From Chitinophagaceae bacterium (GTDB taxonomy: Bacteria > Bacteroidota > Bacteroidia > Chitinophagales > Chitinophagaceae), in assembly GCA_019638475.1 (NCBI GenBank), contig JAHBTR010000005.1, positions 1 to 64,000 of the forward strand: a stretch of DNA of 64,000 bases, given 5' to 3'. The notes under the pieces were generated by a model. The model was not told where the DNA came from and did no database searches. It saw only the letters and a program-made list of their open reading frames with translations. Positions 52,779-61,894 of this stretch are shown here, piece by piece; positions within the stretch are counted from its first letter, which is position 1, and every line of letters begins with the position of its first letter. The position numbers and the translations under genes are program-made.

Positions 52779-53375
52779 ATGAGAACAGTAATTGTATTCA
52801 ATCATCCTTACGAGGGAAGCTACTGCAACGCAATCTTAAACGCAGTAACAAAAGGACTTCAAAAAGCGAATCACGAAATTGACTTAATGCACCTTGACAA
52901 TGACGGGTTTAATCCTGTAATGTCAAAGGCAGACCTAAAAGCATTTGTAAAACACAAACCAATTGACCCACAAGTAATAGACTACAACGAACGCTTGAAA
53001 ATAGCCGACAACCTGATTTTTATTTTCCCGATTTGGTGGGACATAATGCCGGCAACAACCAAAGGTTTTGTTGACAGAGTTTTAAGTCCGGGAGTTGTGT
53101 ATGACCATCATCCGAGAGGTTTTGGATTAGTTCCGCTTTTGAAAAATCTGAAAAGTGTAACCGTAATTACGACAATGAACAAACCCAAAATAATGTATTC
53201 TTTACTCATTGGAAATTTAATCAAAAAGGCAATGATAAAAAGCGTTTTCAAAACAATGGGTTACAAAAATCTCAATTGGATAAGTTTTGCATCTGTAAAA
53301 TCTGTAAGCCAAGAAAAGCGAGTTAAATGGTTGGCTGACCTTGAAAAACGATTTTCAAAACGGGTTGGACAATAA
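52779..53375 (+). CDS. NAD(P)H dehydrogenase (quinone), flavodoxin-like fold (cassette 24)
   Basis: This 198-residue protein has the MdaB/NQO-type pattern: VIVFNHPYEGSYCNAIL, LIFIFPIWWDIMPATTKGFVDRVLSPGVVYD and GLVPLLKNLKSVTVITT. It should bind FAD or FMN and reduce quinones or similar electrophiles, protecting against oxidative or drug stress. With the regulator in the same cassette it forms a self-contained stress-response unit. Confidence 0.85.
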   Translation: MRTVIVFNHPYEGSYCNAILNAVTKGLQKANHEIDLMHLDNDGFNPVMSKADLKAFVKHKPIDPQVIDYNERLKIADNLIFIFPIWWDIMPATTKGFVDRVLSPGVVYDHHPRGFGLVPLLKNLKSVTVITTMNKPKIMYSLLIGNLIKKAMIKSVFKTMGYKNLNWISFASVKSVSQEKRVKWLADLEKRFSKRVGQ

Positions 53376-53380
53376 GGGCA

Positions 53381-53449
53381 GCCACCAACATCGGTTTTGC
53401 GTAATGGCGGGTTAAGTGCTAAATTCAACTTTTGTACTTCTATACCGCC
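53381..53449 (+). repeat. Truncated attC-like site 24 (left half only)
   Basis: The left arm GCCACCAAC complements 52117-52125 and is followed by CATCGGTTTTGCGTAATGGCGGG and a normal centre. After CCGCC the sequence departs from all other sites: the ACTACGCAAAGCC arm and GTT core are missing. A deletion has joined the site to the body of the next cassette. Confidence 0.75.
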
Positions 53450-53489
53450 AATGGTAGGACAACCGAACCAAACGATAGAATTATAGAGA

Positions 53490-54305
53490 ATGGACAGTAT
53501 TAAATTGAATGACATATTACGACTTGACAACCTTAACAATGTTAAGATTCGTTTCAATTTGATGTTTGCTCAGAATTGGAATCCAATCGAACTTTTTAAA
53601 AATAGCGACATTTCAACAATGCTTGCCGGACAATACTGGAATTACAACAAAAACAAGTCATACAAAGAAGGACAAATAACTATTGGACTCGTAAAAATTA
53701 AACCCAAAGAAGACCTTTGGTTACTTTTTCACATTGGACAAGTGACTAAAGACTTGAATATTCTTAATGGTGTCGGTTACGAATATCAAGACGTACCAGA
53801 ATATGAAAAATACGTTGGACGTTTAATCATAAAATTTAAGAACAAGGCACAAACAATGATTCGTAACGCTGAATCAGTAATTGAAGACTGTTTTGTATCT
53901 CAAATTTTACCCGACACTTTTGACAACGATTTGTTTCCTGGTTATGAAAAAGTAAATATATCGTGGGACGAGATGAAACGTGTTTTAGAGAAAGACAACT
54001 GGAAAACTGCATTACAAAATCAAAAAGGTGTTTATCTGTTGACTGACAAATCGAATGGGAAAATGTATGTAGGCTCGGCTTATGGAGAAAATATGATTTT
54101 AGGACGTTGGAGAGCATATGTTACAACTGGACACGGTGGAAACGTTGGACTTAAACGACTAACTTTTGACCATATAAAACAACATTTTAAATATTCAATT
54201 CTTGACATTTACAAATCAACAACGGACGACCAAATCATAATTGAAAGGGAAAGCTGGTGGAAAGAAATTTTACACAGCAGACAATTTGGATACAATGAAA
54301 ACTAA
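53490..54305 (+). CDS. GIY-YIG nuclease domain protein (cassette 25)
   Basis: This 271-residue protein ends in a GIY-YIG nuclease (about 178-265; GVYLLTDKSNGKMYVGSAYG, then GRWRAYVTTGH and IIIERESWWKEILHSR with the catalytic Arg and Glu). The N-terminal part (about 1-165) is an uncharacterised mixed fold that may give target choice. It is the only gene of its cassette, whose left border has been lost, so it may now lack its native leader. The domain call is firm; the role in DNA restriction is inferred. Confidence 0.85.
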   Translation: MDSIKLNDILRLDNLNNVKIRFNLMFAQNWNPIELFKNSDISTMLAGQYWNYNKNKSYKEGQITIGLVKIKPKEDLWLLFHIGQVTKDLNILNGVGYEYQDVPEYEKYVGRLIIKFKNKAQTMIRNAESVIEDCFVSQILPDTFDNDLFPGYEKVNISWDEMKRVLEKDNWKTALQNQKGVYLLTDKSNGKMYVGSAYGENMILGRWRAYVTTGHGGNVGLKRLTFDHIKQHFKYSILDIYKSTTDDQIIIERESWWKEILHSRQFGYNEN

Positions 54306-54319
54306 CGTACGACAAAGAA

Positions 54320-54461
54320 CCACTGGCTATAACGGGCAGTTTGGCAAAATGGCGGATTTAGTGCTAAATTCAACGGTAGTTCTTCGATTAAACTTTTGTG
54401 CAAAATTTGAGCTGACTTTCCCTGATTTCCGCCACTTCGCCAAGCTGCAAAAACGTTATGT
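54320..54461 (+). repeat. attC-like site 25
   Basis: The left arm CCACTGGCTATAAC has no intact partner because the start of cassette 25 was lost. TTATAG at 53481-53486 may be a remnant. The right core is GTTATGT at 54455-54461. The stem pairs GCAGTTTGGCAAAATGGCGG with CCGCCACTTCGCCAAGCTGC. Confidence 0.8.
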
Positions 54462-54489
54462 GGCATTCCTTAACAACAACAAAATTAAC

Positions 54490-55263
54490 ATGCGAACACT
54501 TTTCATATTCTTAACTGTAAGTTTTGCAACTTCAATTGCTTCTTACGCTCAAAGAGACTCTCTTTGGAGTCAGGATGACATTTCAAATGTTACAGTCTTT
54601 CTTTACCAAGAGATTTCTGACATGAGTGCACAATCCGGGTCAGGAACAATTATTAATCATAATGGAAAATATTTTTTACTTACTGCAAACCATGTAGCGA
54701 AAGAAATGCGAAATGACGCTAAGGTAGTTTTTCGTATAGCTGGCGATAAACCTGGCATTGTTGACCTACTTGCCTTAAGTAAAACCCATTCATTAAAATG
54801 GACAACTCATCCGATTGCAGATTTATCTTTAATGGAACTGGCAACAACCAATAAAGAGATTGAACAGAGATTAAAAGAATGGTCCTTTCCGTCATATTTG
54901 ATATATGGCGGTAGAGAAACCGCACCAAAAGACGTCGATATAACTTTCCTCGGATATCCACTATTAGACTTACAATTAGAACATTTTTCCCCTTTAATTT
55001 TTACAAGTCATTTAGCAAGTGGACTAATAACACAAAGGAGAGCAGATACAAAGACAAAATGTACTTTTTTTTATTTAGACCTTCCAAGCATGCAAGGTTG
55101 TAGTGGCTCTGGTGTATATTATTCTGTGAAAAAAGCAATGTTTATTGGTGGAAATAAAACAATATTCTTAGGAGTTGTACATGGCACACAAGCAGACAAT
55201 ACAGGTGGTAAACTTGCAGCCATTACACCATCATATTATATTTGGGACATATTGAAAGACTGA
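54490..55263 (+). CDS. Trypsin-like serine protease, exported (cassette 26)
   Basis: This 257-residue protein starts with a signal peptide (MRTLFIFLTVSFATSIASYAQ). The trypsin-fold catalytic triad is visible: TANHVA (His68), PIADLSLM (Asp111) and MQGCSGSGVY (Ser206). It lacks PDZ domains, unlike HtrA. It should act in the periplasm or outside. I chose the ATG at 54490 because the signal starts there. Sole gene of its cassette. Confidence 0.85.
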   Translation: MRTLFIFLTVSFATSIASYAQRDSLWSQDDISNVTVFLYQEISDMSAQSGSGTIINHNGKYFLLTANHVAKEMRNDAKVVFRIAGDKPGIVDLLALSKTHSLKWTTHPIADLSLMELATTNKEIEQRLKEWSFPSYLIYGGRETAPKDVDITFLGYPLLDLQLEHFSPLIFTSHLASGLITQRRADTKTKCTFFYLDLPSMQGCSGSGVYYSVKKAMFIGGNKTIFLGVVHGTQADNTGGKLAAITPSYYIWDILKD

Positions 55264-55266
55264 ACA

Positions 55267-55468
55267 CCACATAACAAGCGCATTGGCAATAGCAGGGCTG
55301 ACGTGCATTTCATCAGCTTTTTGTTCGCTAATGGGCTGTAGTTCCGGGCTGAAAATTATCTATTGAGCAACAGAATAAAAATATCAACTTTTTGTTCGTT
55401 TACTGTACTTTTGTTCCGGCTGAAAGTTCATTGAATGCCCAGCCATCGCCAATGCGTAAACGTTATGC
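55267..55468 (+). repeat. attC-like site 26 (long type)
   Basis: The left arm CCACATAAC complements 54455-54463. The right core is GTTATGC at 55462-55468. The stem pairs CGCATTGGCAATAGCAGGGC with GCCCAGCCATCGCCAATGCG. The long centre resembles site 19. Hairpin copy H and the cassette leader fill the space up to 55641. Confidence 0.85.
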
Positions 55469-55553
55469 GTCACCCTATGACCGACAGTGCTAACATTAAA
55501 CAGACAGAACAAATGAACAGAAATACATACAAGACAGAAAAGCCAACCGCACA

Positions 55554-55615
55554 TTTAGCACATTTGGTTTTGCCCGACACACAAACCGCCCCTTCGCAAA
55601 ACCAAAAGAACTAAA
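55554..55615 (+). repeat. ACA/AGA hairpin, copy H
   Basis: Outer stem TTTAG (55554-55558) pairs with CTAAA (55611-55615), with a C/A mismatch next to it. After the ACA/AGA loop, TTTGGTTTTGC (55563-55573) pairs with GCAAAACCAAA (55596-55606). It opens the cassette 27 module. Confidence 0.75.
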
Positions 55616-55641
55616 TTTACCCAACGCACCATTTAGACAGT

Positions 55642-58600
55642 ATGGAATTAACAGAGAAACTTTTAACAGAATTACAAAGACGACTGAAAATCGGGAATCG
55701 CAGAGGCGTTCATTTAAACGCTATTCCTGCAAATTCAAGATATAAGTTCGACTTAAATAGACTTTCTCATATTGACAAAAACCTGCCCGACAACTTCGTA
55801 AAAGCATTACTTTCTGAATTACCACTAAAGTTTAGAATTAGTTGGAAAGATAATGTGCCTGACCTAAACTCACTTTTTGAGGAAGACCAATCGCAATTGG
55901 TAAGAATTACAAAAGCATTTGAAAATCTTATCAATCAGACCGAAGCAATTGAATCTGAAAAAGGCATAAATACTTTCGGTTTTGGCTTTCCAATTTTAGC
56001 AAGACGAGACAGAGCAGACAACAAATTGACCGTTGCTCCTATTCTGATTTGGTCGTTACGAATCAAAAGAACTAAAGAGTTCAATACATGGGAAATATTA
56101 AGAAATGAAGAAGACCCAATTTACATAAATGAAGTTTTAATAAATCATTTACAAAGCGATGCAAATGTTGAAATAGAACAGATACCAAGTGATATGCTTG
56201 ACGATGGACTAATCAATAAAAATGAACTTATAGAAATTTGCTCAAAGCTAATTAGAACTGTAAACACTACAACGCCAGACGATTTAGAAGAAACATTCAA
56301 AAAGAAACTTGATAAAATTACATCTATCGGGGATAAAGCCCATTATGATAAACTTCCGCTAAATTCATCAAACTCCTTTATTGACTTTGGTGGATTGTTT
56401 TCAATTTTTGAAGTCCAAAAGCAAAACATTATTAATGACTACGGCAACCTTATGGAGCTTGAAGGAATTAATATTGACCTTGAAGATTTAGAAGGACATT
56501 CGTTTCAACCGATTTCATCGGTTGAAACCGACCCTTCTCAACAAAGTATTTTACATTCCTTAGAAGCCACAAGAAATATTTTAATCCAAGGTCCTCCAGG
56601 AACAGGAAAAAGTCAAACGCTTACAGCGGTTCTTATCAATGCACTTGAAAACAATAAGAAAACAATTGTAGTATGTGAAAAAAGAACAGCACTTGAGGTT
56701 TTACATAATGCACTTATTGAAAAAGGCTTGAATTATCATTGTGTATTAGTTCGAGATATTGTAAAAGACCGCAAAACGGTTGTTGATTCTGTTAGAGACC
56801 GAGTTGATAACTCTGAATACAAACGATACCGATACAGCTACTCAAAAGAATCTTTGGACAATTTGATTCAAAAAGCCAAAGATTTAATCACCAACATAAA
56901 TAACAAGCATCAAAAACTTGATAAAAAACTAATTGGAAATAAATCTTGGTCTGACGTTGTTGGAAATTTATTAACCGAAATAAAGGGCAACACAGACGAC
57001 AGCAATTTGAATATTGAAAAGACCTTGTTCAATTATTCAACGCAGGAACTTAACACTTTGCTTGACCTTGTTCAAAAAGGTCAAATACTCTATACGGAAT
57101 TTTTACCAATAGAATCAACATCTTTCATCAATTCTTTAAAACTGGTTGGCGACAATCCGTATCTAATTGAGCAAAGTATAAATGAGGACTTCGATGTTTA
57201 TTCAAAGCAACTTGAACAAATAAAAATTCTTTTAGAAGCAAACAGAAGTGAATTTATAAGTTTAAGAAAATCAGAACTGAAAAATCAAATTACTTCAATT
57301 GGAAATTGTATTGAAAACACAATAGCGAAGGAAAATGAATTGAGTGCTTTGGTTTCAAACGCTAAAGATGATTTCAGCAATTTTAGAAATATTGAATTTG
57401 CCCAACAGCTTGAAAGCATATCTCAAATTCTTTCTCAGATTGATACCATTTTCAGTAACAACCAAAACAATCCAGACCTAACAAATAGCGACAAAGTCAA
57501 TGGTTTGGGTTATAAATTTTTATCTGTTTTTTCTAAAAGTAAGAAACAAACCATTGCCGACCACATTGAATTGCAAAGCAACTCTGCAAAACTTGAAGAG
57601 TGTTTGAAAATCTCAAAAGATTTTGCAACACTCAATTTTAGTGGCAGTTTGGAAGCAAAGAAAAATTCTTTGCCAACACTGAAAACTGAAATAACGAGTA
57701 TTAAAAACAGTTTTAGCGACAAAATTGAAAACGAGTTTGCTTTATTCAATCTTAATTCTGTATTAGATACAAATTATAACGGCAAACATTTTCACGCTAT
57801 ACAATCGGTAATAAACAATTCAGATAATTCCGAAAAATTTAGAACAAAACTGCAATCAATTCAAACCACTTTCAAAAGTTATCTATCTGAAATAGATTCA
57901 TCATTTCAAGCACTTTCAAAAGAATTAGCAGAAAGCAAAGACATTAAACTGAACCACACATTTGATAAGCCTTTCCCAGAGAATAAGGAAGCGGTGTCAG
58001 AATTGAAAGCAAAAATAGAATTGATTAAAACAGACTTCGATTCTAAAATTCAAAATGAATTTCAACAAATAAGTTTGCTAAAAGCAAATCCCAACGAGAT
58101 TGAAATTAAGAGCCTTCCAATACTTCAAGAAAAAGTAAATGCTTTAGCCGACAAAATAAAAGGCGATAGTTGGACGGTTGAAAAAGTGAAATTCACGGAA
58201 TTTTACAAATTTATTTCAGACATCGAAACGCTAATCCGTAACAAAAACGAATACTTTAAAGCAGAGAAAGATTTATTTACAATAGAATTTAAGTGGTTTC
58301 AGTTTTATAATGGCTTGTCAGAAATAAACAAAACAATTGTAAATGAATTAAAACCAAAAAGCAATTGGAGAAAATCATTTTTGGTGTTCTATCTTAACTC
58401 AATGCTTGTAAATTCTGCAAACTTGGATTTACCAACAAATGACGATGAACACAAGGAACTTGACAAAACATTAAACGGAGTTGAAAAGGAACAATTAAAT
58501 TTCATCAAAGAATTTTGGTTTTCAAAGCAGATAGACGCTACAAGAGAATTTGAACAAAAAAACGTAACCCTTTCAGTTGAGAATTTATACAACAAGCGAA

Positions 58601-60468
58601 GTAGTAACCGATTCAAAAGACTTTCATTAAGGCAAATTGTTCAGTATGATGCAAATCTTTTCACTAACTTTTTTCCAATAATTCTGACTTCGCCTGATGT
58701 GGCAAGTAATTTATTCAAAGGAATGAATGGATATTTTGACATCGTAATGTTTGACGAAGCCAGTCAATTACGACTTGAAGATAACTTGCCAGCAATTTTG
58801 AAAGGAAAGCAAATTATTATTGCAGGAGACGAGCATCAAATGCCACCATCAAATTATTTTAGTAAAGTTTTTGACGGTGCAGTTGAAGATGAAGAAGATT
58901 TAGAAGAAGAAAATGAAATTGTTGTTGACAAGGACAATATTCTGCTGTCTTGTGAATCTTTGTTGGATTTTGGTTCAGAACTAAATTTTCAAAGAAAACA
59001 CTTGGATTTTCACTATCGTTCAAGGCATCCATTTTTAATTGACTTTTCTAACTATGCCTTTTACAATCAAAGACTAAAACCTTTACCAAACAACTTTGAT
59101 TATGTGCCGATAAAATATGTTCAAGTAAACGGAACATTTTCAGAGCATACAAATGAAGCAGAAGCTGAAATGGTTTTATCAATCATTGACAAAAATATTA
59201 ACAGATTACCAAACGGAGAATATCCGACCGTTGGAATTGCAACGTTTAATATTGCTCAACGAAATTTGATTAAGAGCAAAATATTAGAAAGACAAAAGTT
59301 TTCAAAATTCGAGGAGTTCAACGCTAAAATTCAAGAGTTAGAGGAAAAAGGAATGTTTATCAAAAACTTGGAGAACATTCAAGGAGATGAAAGGGATGTA
59401 ATTATTCTTTCTACAACATACGGAATAGGAAAAGACAGAAAATTTGCTCAAAGATTTGGCCCGATAAATCATTCCAAAGGTTACAAACTATTAAACGTAA
59501 TTATTACACGAGCAAAGTTTAAAGTTTATTGCTGTTCTTCTATTCCAGAACAAGTATTTATGAACTATAAAGAATACTTGACAACAGAAGGTTCAAATAA
59601 TAAAAGAGCCGTTTTATACGCATATTTAGCCTATTGCAAAGCAGTAAGCGAATCTAATAATGACTTGCGTTTATCAGTCCTTACAACACTTGCAGAGAAT
59701 ACAACAAAGAGTGCTGGTTTTGATTCATTCAAGGGAGGAGATTTAGAATCGCCCTTTGAAGAAGAAGTTTATCAAAGTTTAGCCGACCATTTAGGAACTG
59801 AAAAGTTAATTCCTCAATTACAGTTTGCAGGATTTAGAATTGATATTGTTTATGACCCAAAAGTAGTTGGAGTGCCTAAAGTTGCTATTGAATGTGACGG
59901 AGCAAAATATCATTCAAGCAGAGAAGCATATTTGTATGACCGACACAGGCAAAAAATATTAGAGAATCACGGTTTTGTGTTTCATAGAATTTGGAGCACA
60001 AATTGGTGGCGTAATTCAAGTAGAGAAACAACCAAACTTGTTGACTATATTAAACAAATTGAATCAACAACAAATCCAAACTACAAAGACCATTCTCATA
60101 CGGCATTTGCTTTTACGGACGACATTGTAATTATTGAGGACTATGTTTCGCAGACATCTTTCATTGACATTGAAAAGGACAATGAAACAATTCAGGCAAT
60201 TGAAAAAGTTGCTCCTGCTCATACAAAGATTTTTACAGATGAGGTAAAACTAAACAGTAAAGTGCAAGTAAAGTATGTGAATAATGGCAAGGACATTAGC
60301 ATTCATATTGTATCAACAGAGAATAACAAAAATGACAAGTCAGACGGTATTCAAAAGGTTTATTACAAATCACCTTTAGCTCATTCCTTACTTGGACAAA
60401 CAGTTGGCGACATTGTAAAAATCGGCAACCTTGACAATTTTGTAGAAATATTAAAAATAACAAACTAA
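55642..60468 (+). CDS. Giant superfamily 1 helicase with C-terminal PD-(D/E)XK nuclease (cassette 27)
   Basis: This 1608-residue protein has a helicase core split by a long coiled-coil insertion. Walker A ILIQGPPGTGKSQTL lies near 314-328, coiled coil fills about 400-1000, Walker B MFDEASQLRLED near 1036, then IIIAGDEHQMPP and NIQGDERDVIILSTTYG. The C-terminal nuclease (about 1370-1465; FEEEVYQSLADHL, GFRIDIVYD, VAIECDGAKYHSSREAYLYDRHRQKILENHGF) fits the MTES_1575/Vsr-like type. Helicase-nuclease giants of this type act as single-gene phage defences such as Hhe. Fold firm, defence role inferred. Confidence 0.85.
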   Translation: MELTEKLLTELQRRLKIGNRRGVHLNAIPANSRYKFDLNRLSHIDKNLPDNFVKALLSELPLKFRISWKDNVPDLNSLFEEDQSQLVRITKAFENLINQTEAIESEKGINTFGFGFPILARRDRADNKLTVAPILIWSLRIKRTKEFNTWEILRNEEDPIYINEVLINHLQSDANVEIEQIPSDMLDDGLINKNELIEICSKLIRTVNTTTPDDLEETFKKKLDKITSIGDKAHYDKLPLNSSNSFIDFGGLFSIFEVQKQNIINDYGNLMELEGINIDLEDLEGHSFQPISSVETDPSQQSILHSLEATRNILIQGPPGTGKSQTLTAVLINALENNKKTIVVCEKRTALEVLHNALIEKGLNYHCVLVRDIVKDRKTVVDSVRDRVDNSEYKRYRYSYSKESLDNLIQKAKDLITNINNKHQKLDKKLIGNKSWSDVVGNLLTEIKGNTDDSNLNIEKTLFNYSTQELNTLLDLVQKGQILYTEFLPIESTSFINSLKLVGDNPYLIEQSINEDFDVYSKQLEQIKILLEANRSEFISLRKSELKNQITSIGNCIENTIAKENELSALVSNAKDDFSNFRNIEFAQQLESISQILSQIDTIFSNNQNNPDLTNSDKVNGLGYKFLSVFSKSKKQTIADHIELQSNSAKLEECLKISKDFATLNFSGSLEAKKNSLPTLKTEITSIKNSFSDKIENEFALFNLNSVLDTNYNGKHFHAIQSVINNSDNSEKFRTKLQSIQTTFKSYLSEIDSSFQALSKELAESKDIKLNHTFDKPFPENKEAVSELKAKIELIKTDFDSKIQNEFQQISLLKANPNEIEIKSLPILQEKVNALADKIKGDSWTVEKVKFTEFYKFISDIETLIRNKNEYFKAEKDLFTIEFKWFQFYNGLSEINKTIVNELKPKSNWRKSFLVFYLNSMLVNSANLDLPTNDDEHKELDKTLNGVEKEQLNFIKEFWFSKQIDATREFEQKNVTLSVENLYNKRSSNRFKRLSLRQIVQYDANLFTNFFPIILTSPDVASNLFKGMNGYFDIVMFDEASQLRLEDNLPAILKGKQIIIAGDEHQMPPSNYFSKVFDGAVEDEEDLEEENEIVVDKDNILLSCESLLDFGSELNFQRKHLDFHYRSRHPFLIDFSNYAFYNQRLKPLPNNFDYVPIKYVQVNGTFSEHTNEAEAEMVLSIIDKNINRLPNGEYPTVGIATFNIAQRNLIKSKILERQKFSKFEEFNAKIQELEEKGMFIKNLENIQGDERDVIILSTTYGIGKDRKFAQRFGPINHSKGYKLLNVIITRAKFKVYCCSSIPEQVFMNYKEYLTTEGSNNKRAVLYAYLAYCKAVSESNNDLRLSVLTTLAENTTKSAGFDSFKGGDLESPFEEEVYQSLADHLGTEKLIPQLQFAGFRIDIVYDPKVVGVPKVAIECDGAKYHSSREAYLYDRHRQKILENHGFVFHRIWSTNWWRNSSRETTKLVDYIKQIESTTNPNYKDHSHTAFAFTDDIVIIEDYVSQTSFIDIEKDNETIQAIEKVAPAHTKIFTDEVKLNSKVQVKYVNNGKDISIHIVSTENNKNDKSDGIQKVYYKSPLAHSLLGQTVGDIVKIGNLDNFVEILKITN

Positions 60469-60480
60469 TGCCGACACTTC

Positions 60481-60548
60481 GCAGTCATACACATTTGCAA
60501 GCCACACAAGCCAACGCACAGACCAAAGCTTGCAAAAGAGTATGCCTG
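60481..60548 (+). repeat. ACA/AGA hairpin, copy I
   Basis: Outer stem GCAGTCATAC (60481-60490) pairs with GTATGCCTGC (from 60540) with one mismatch. After the ACA/AGA loop, TTTGCAAGC (60494-60502) pairs with GCTTGCAAA (60528-60536). The loop holds ACACAAGCCAACGCAC. It closes the cassette 27 module just after the helicase gene. Confidence 0.8.
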
Positions 60549-60609
60549 CCCAACCGCACAGACACAGCGACATTGGACAGACAAGCAACAACCGAGAAAG
60601 AAGGGCGAA

Positions 60610-60742
60610 CGCATAACAGCGGTTTGGCAAAAGTGGCGGTTTCGTTCTCCGCAGACAGTTTTGTGGTTAATCAAACATTGGTTCTCCGCATCAAATTTAG
60701 TGGTAAAAATCGCCACCTTCGCCAAGCCGCAAACCGTTGGCA
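60610..60742 (+). repeat. attC-like site 27
   Basis: The left arm CGCATAAC complements 55462-55469. The right core is GTTGGCA at 60736-60742. The stem pairs GCGGTTTGGCAAAAGTGGCG with CGCCACCTTCGCCAAGCCGC. Confidence 0.85.
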
Positions 60743-60766
60743 GTAATTTTATGTAACCGACACTGA

Positions 60767-61885
60767 ATGAAAAAAAATGACCAAATAGATTTCTTGCGAA
60801 AAAAGAGTTACGTCTTTCAAAGTGAAATTGGACAAGGCGGAACAGGTAAAACCATTCTTATTAAAGACGAATTAATAAACGAAGTTTTTGTTTGCAAAAA
60901 ATATTCTCCATACTACCCTGAACACAAAGACCTTTACTTCAAATATTTTTTAGACGAAATCAAGCTCCTACACAAGATTTACCATAAAAATATAGTCAGA
61001 GTTTTCAATTATTACATATATCCAGAGCAATTGACTGGATATATACTTATGGAATTCGTTAAAGGACAAAATATAGATGAATATATTTCAGAAAATCCAG
61101 ACAGATTGAATGACTTATTTGTTCAGACCATAAATGGTTTTACATATTTAGAAGAGAATAAAATTCTTCATCGTGACATTAGACCTGACAATATCCTTGT
61201 AACAGAACAAGGAATAACGAAAATAATTGACTTTGGATTTGGAAAATCAATTGACTTTGATAACACAGATAATAGCATTTCTCTAAACTGGCGTTATCCA
61301 AAACCTGATGAATTCAATCAAAAAATCTATGACACAAAGACAGAAATATATTTTGTAGGAAAGTTGTTTGAAGAAATCCTAGTAAACTTTGAAAATATAG
61401 ATTTCAAATATACCGGATTAGTTTCAAGAATGATTGCAAGCTACTCTGAACGAATTCCTGCCTTTTTTGATGCTTACAGAGAAATTGTCAAAGAAGCCAA
61501 ATCAGAAATAAATTTTTCTGATACTGAGAAAACTACATATAGAGAATTTGCTGATAGCCTTGTAGGATTAGTTTCTAAAATGCCATACAACACAAAATAC
61601 AAAAGAGACATTAACCAAATAATTAAGTCTTTAGAAGAAGTCTATAAAAACTCTCTACTAGAAGTACATATACAAAACAATAATAAATTGACAGCTATAT
61701 TTTTGGATGGTCAGTATTCGTATTTTCCTAAAAAGCTATTCAAGGTTGACATTTTAAATTCGATGATTAAGTTGCTGAAATCAAGTTCTGATGATAGAAG
61801 GAAAGTGATTTTAAACAACCTATGGGAAAGATTTGATAAAGTCGAAAAATATTATGAACAAAATGATGACGACTTACCATTTTAG
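60767..61885 (+). CDS. Ser/Thr protein kinase (cassette 28)
   Basis: This 372-residue protein has an N-terminal kinase domain: IGQGGTGKT (Gly loop), FVCKKY (Lys near 48), HRDIRPDNIL (catalytic loop near 135-144) and IIDFGFGKS (near 154). The C-terminal 130 residues form a helical then strand-rich tail. There is no membrane anchor or sensor domain. A lone kinase in a defence-rich array could trigger abortive infection by phosphorylating host proteins, as described for some phage-defence kinases. Enzyme class firm, purpose inferred. Confidence 0.85.
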   Translation: MKKNDQIDFLRKKSYVFQSEIGQGGTGKTILIKDELINEVFVCKKYSPYYPEHKDLYFKYFLDEIKLLHKIYHKNIVRVFNYYIYPEQLTGYILMEFVKGQNIDEYISENPDRLNDLFVQTINGFTYLEENKILHRDIRPDNILVTEQGITKIIDFGFGKSIDFDNTDNSISLNWRYPKPDEFNQKIYDTKTEIYFVGKLFEEILVNFENIDFKYTGLVSRMIASYSERIPAFFDAYREIVKEAKSEINFSDTEKTTYREFADSLVGLVSKMPYNTKYKRDINQIIKSLEEVYKNSLLEVHIQNNNKLTAIFLDGQYSYFPKKLFKVDILNSMIKLLKSSSDDRRKVILNNLWERFDKVEKYYEQNDDDLPF

Positions 61886-61894
61886 AAGAAAAAC

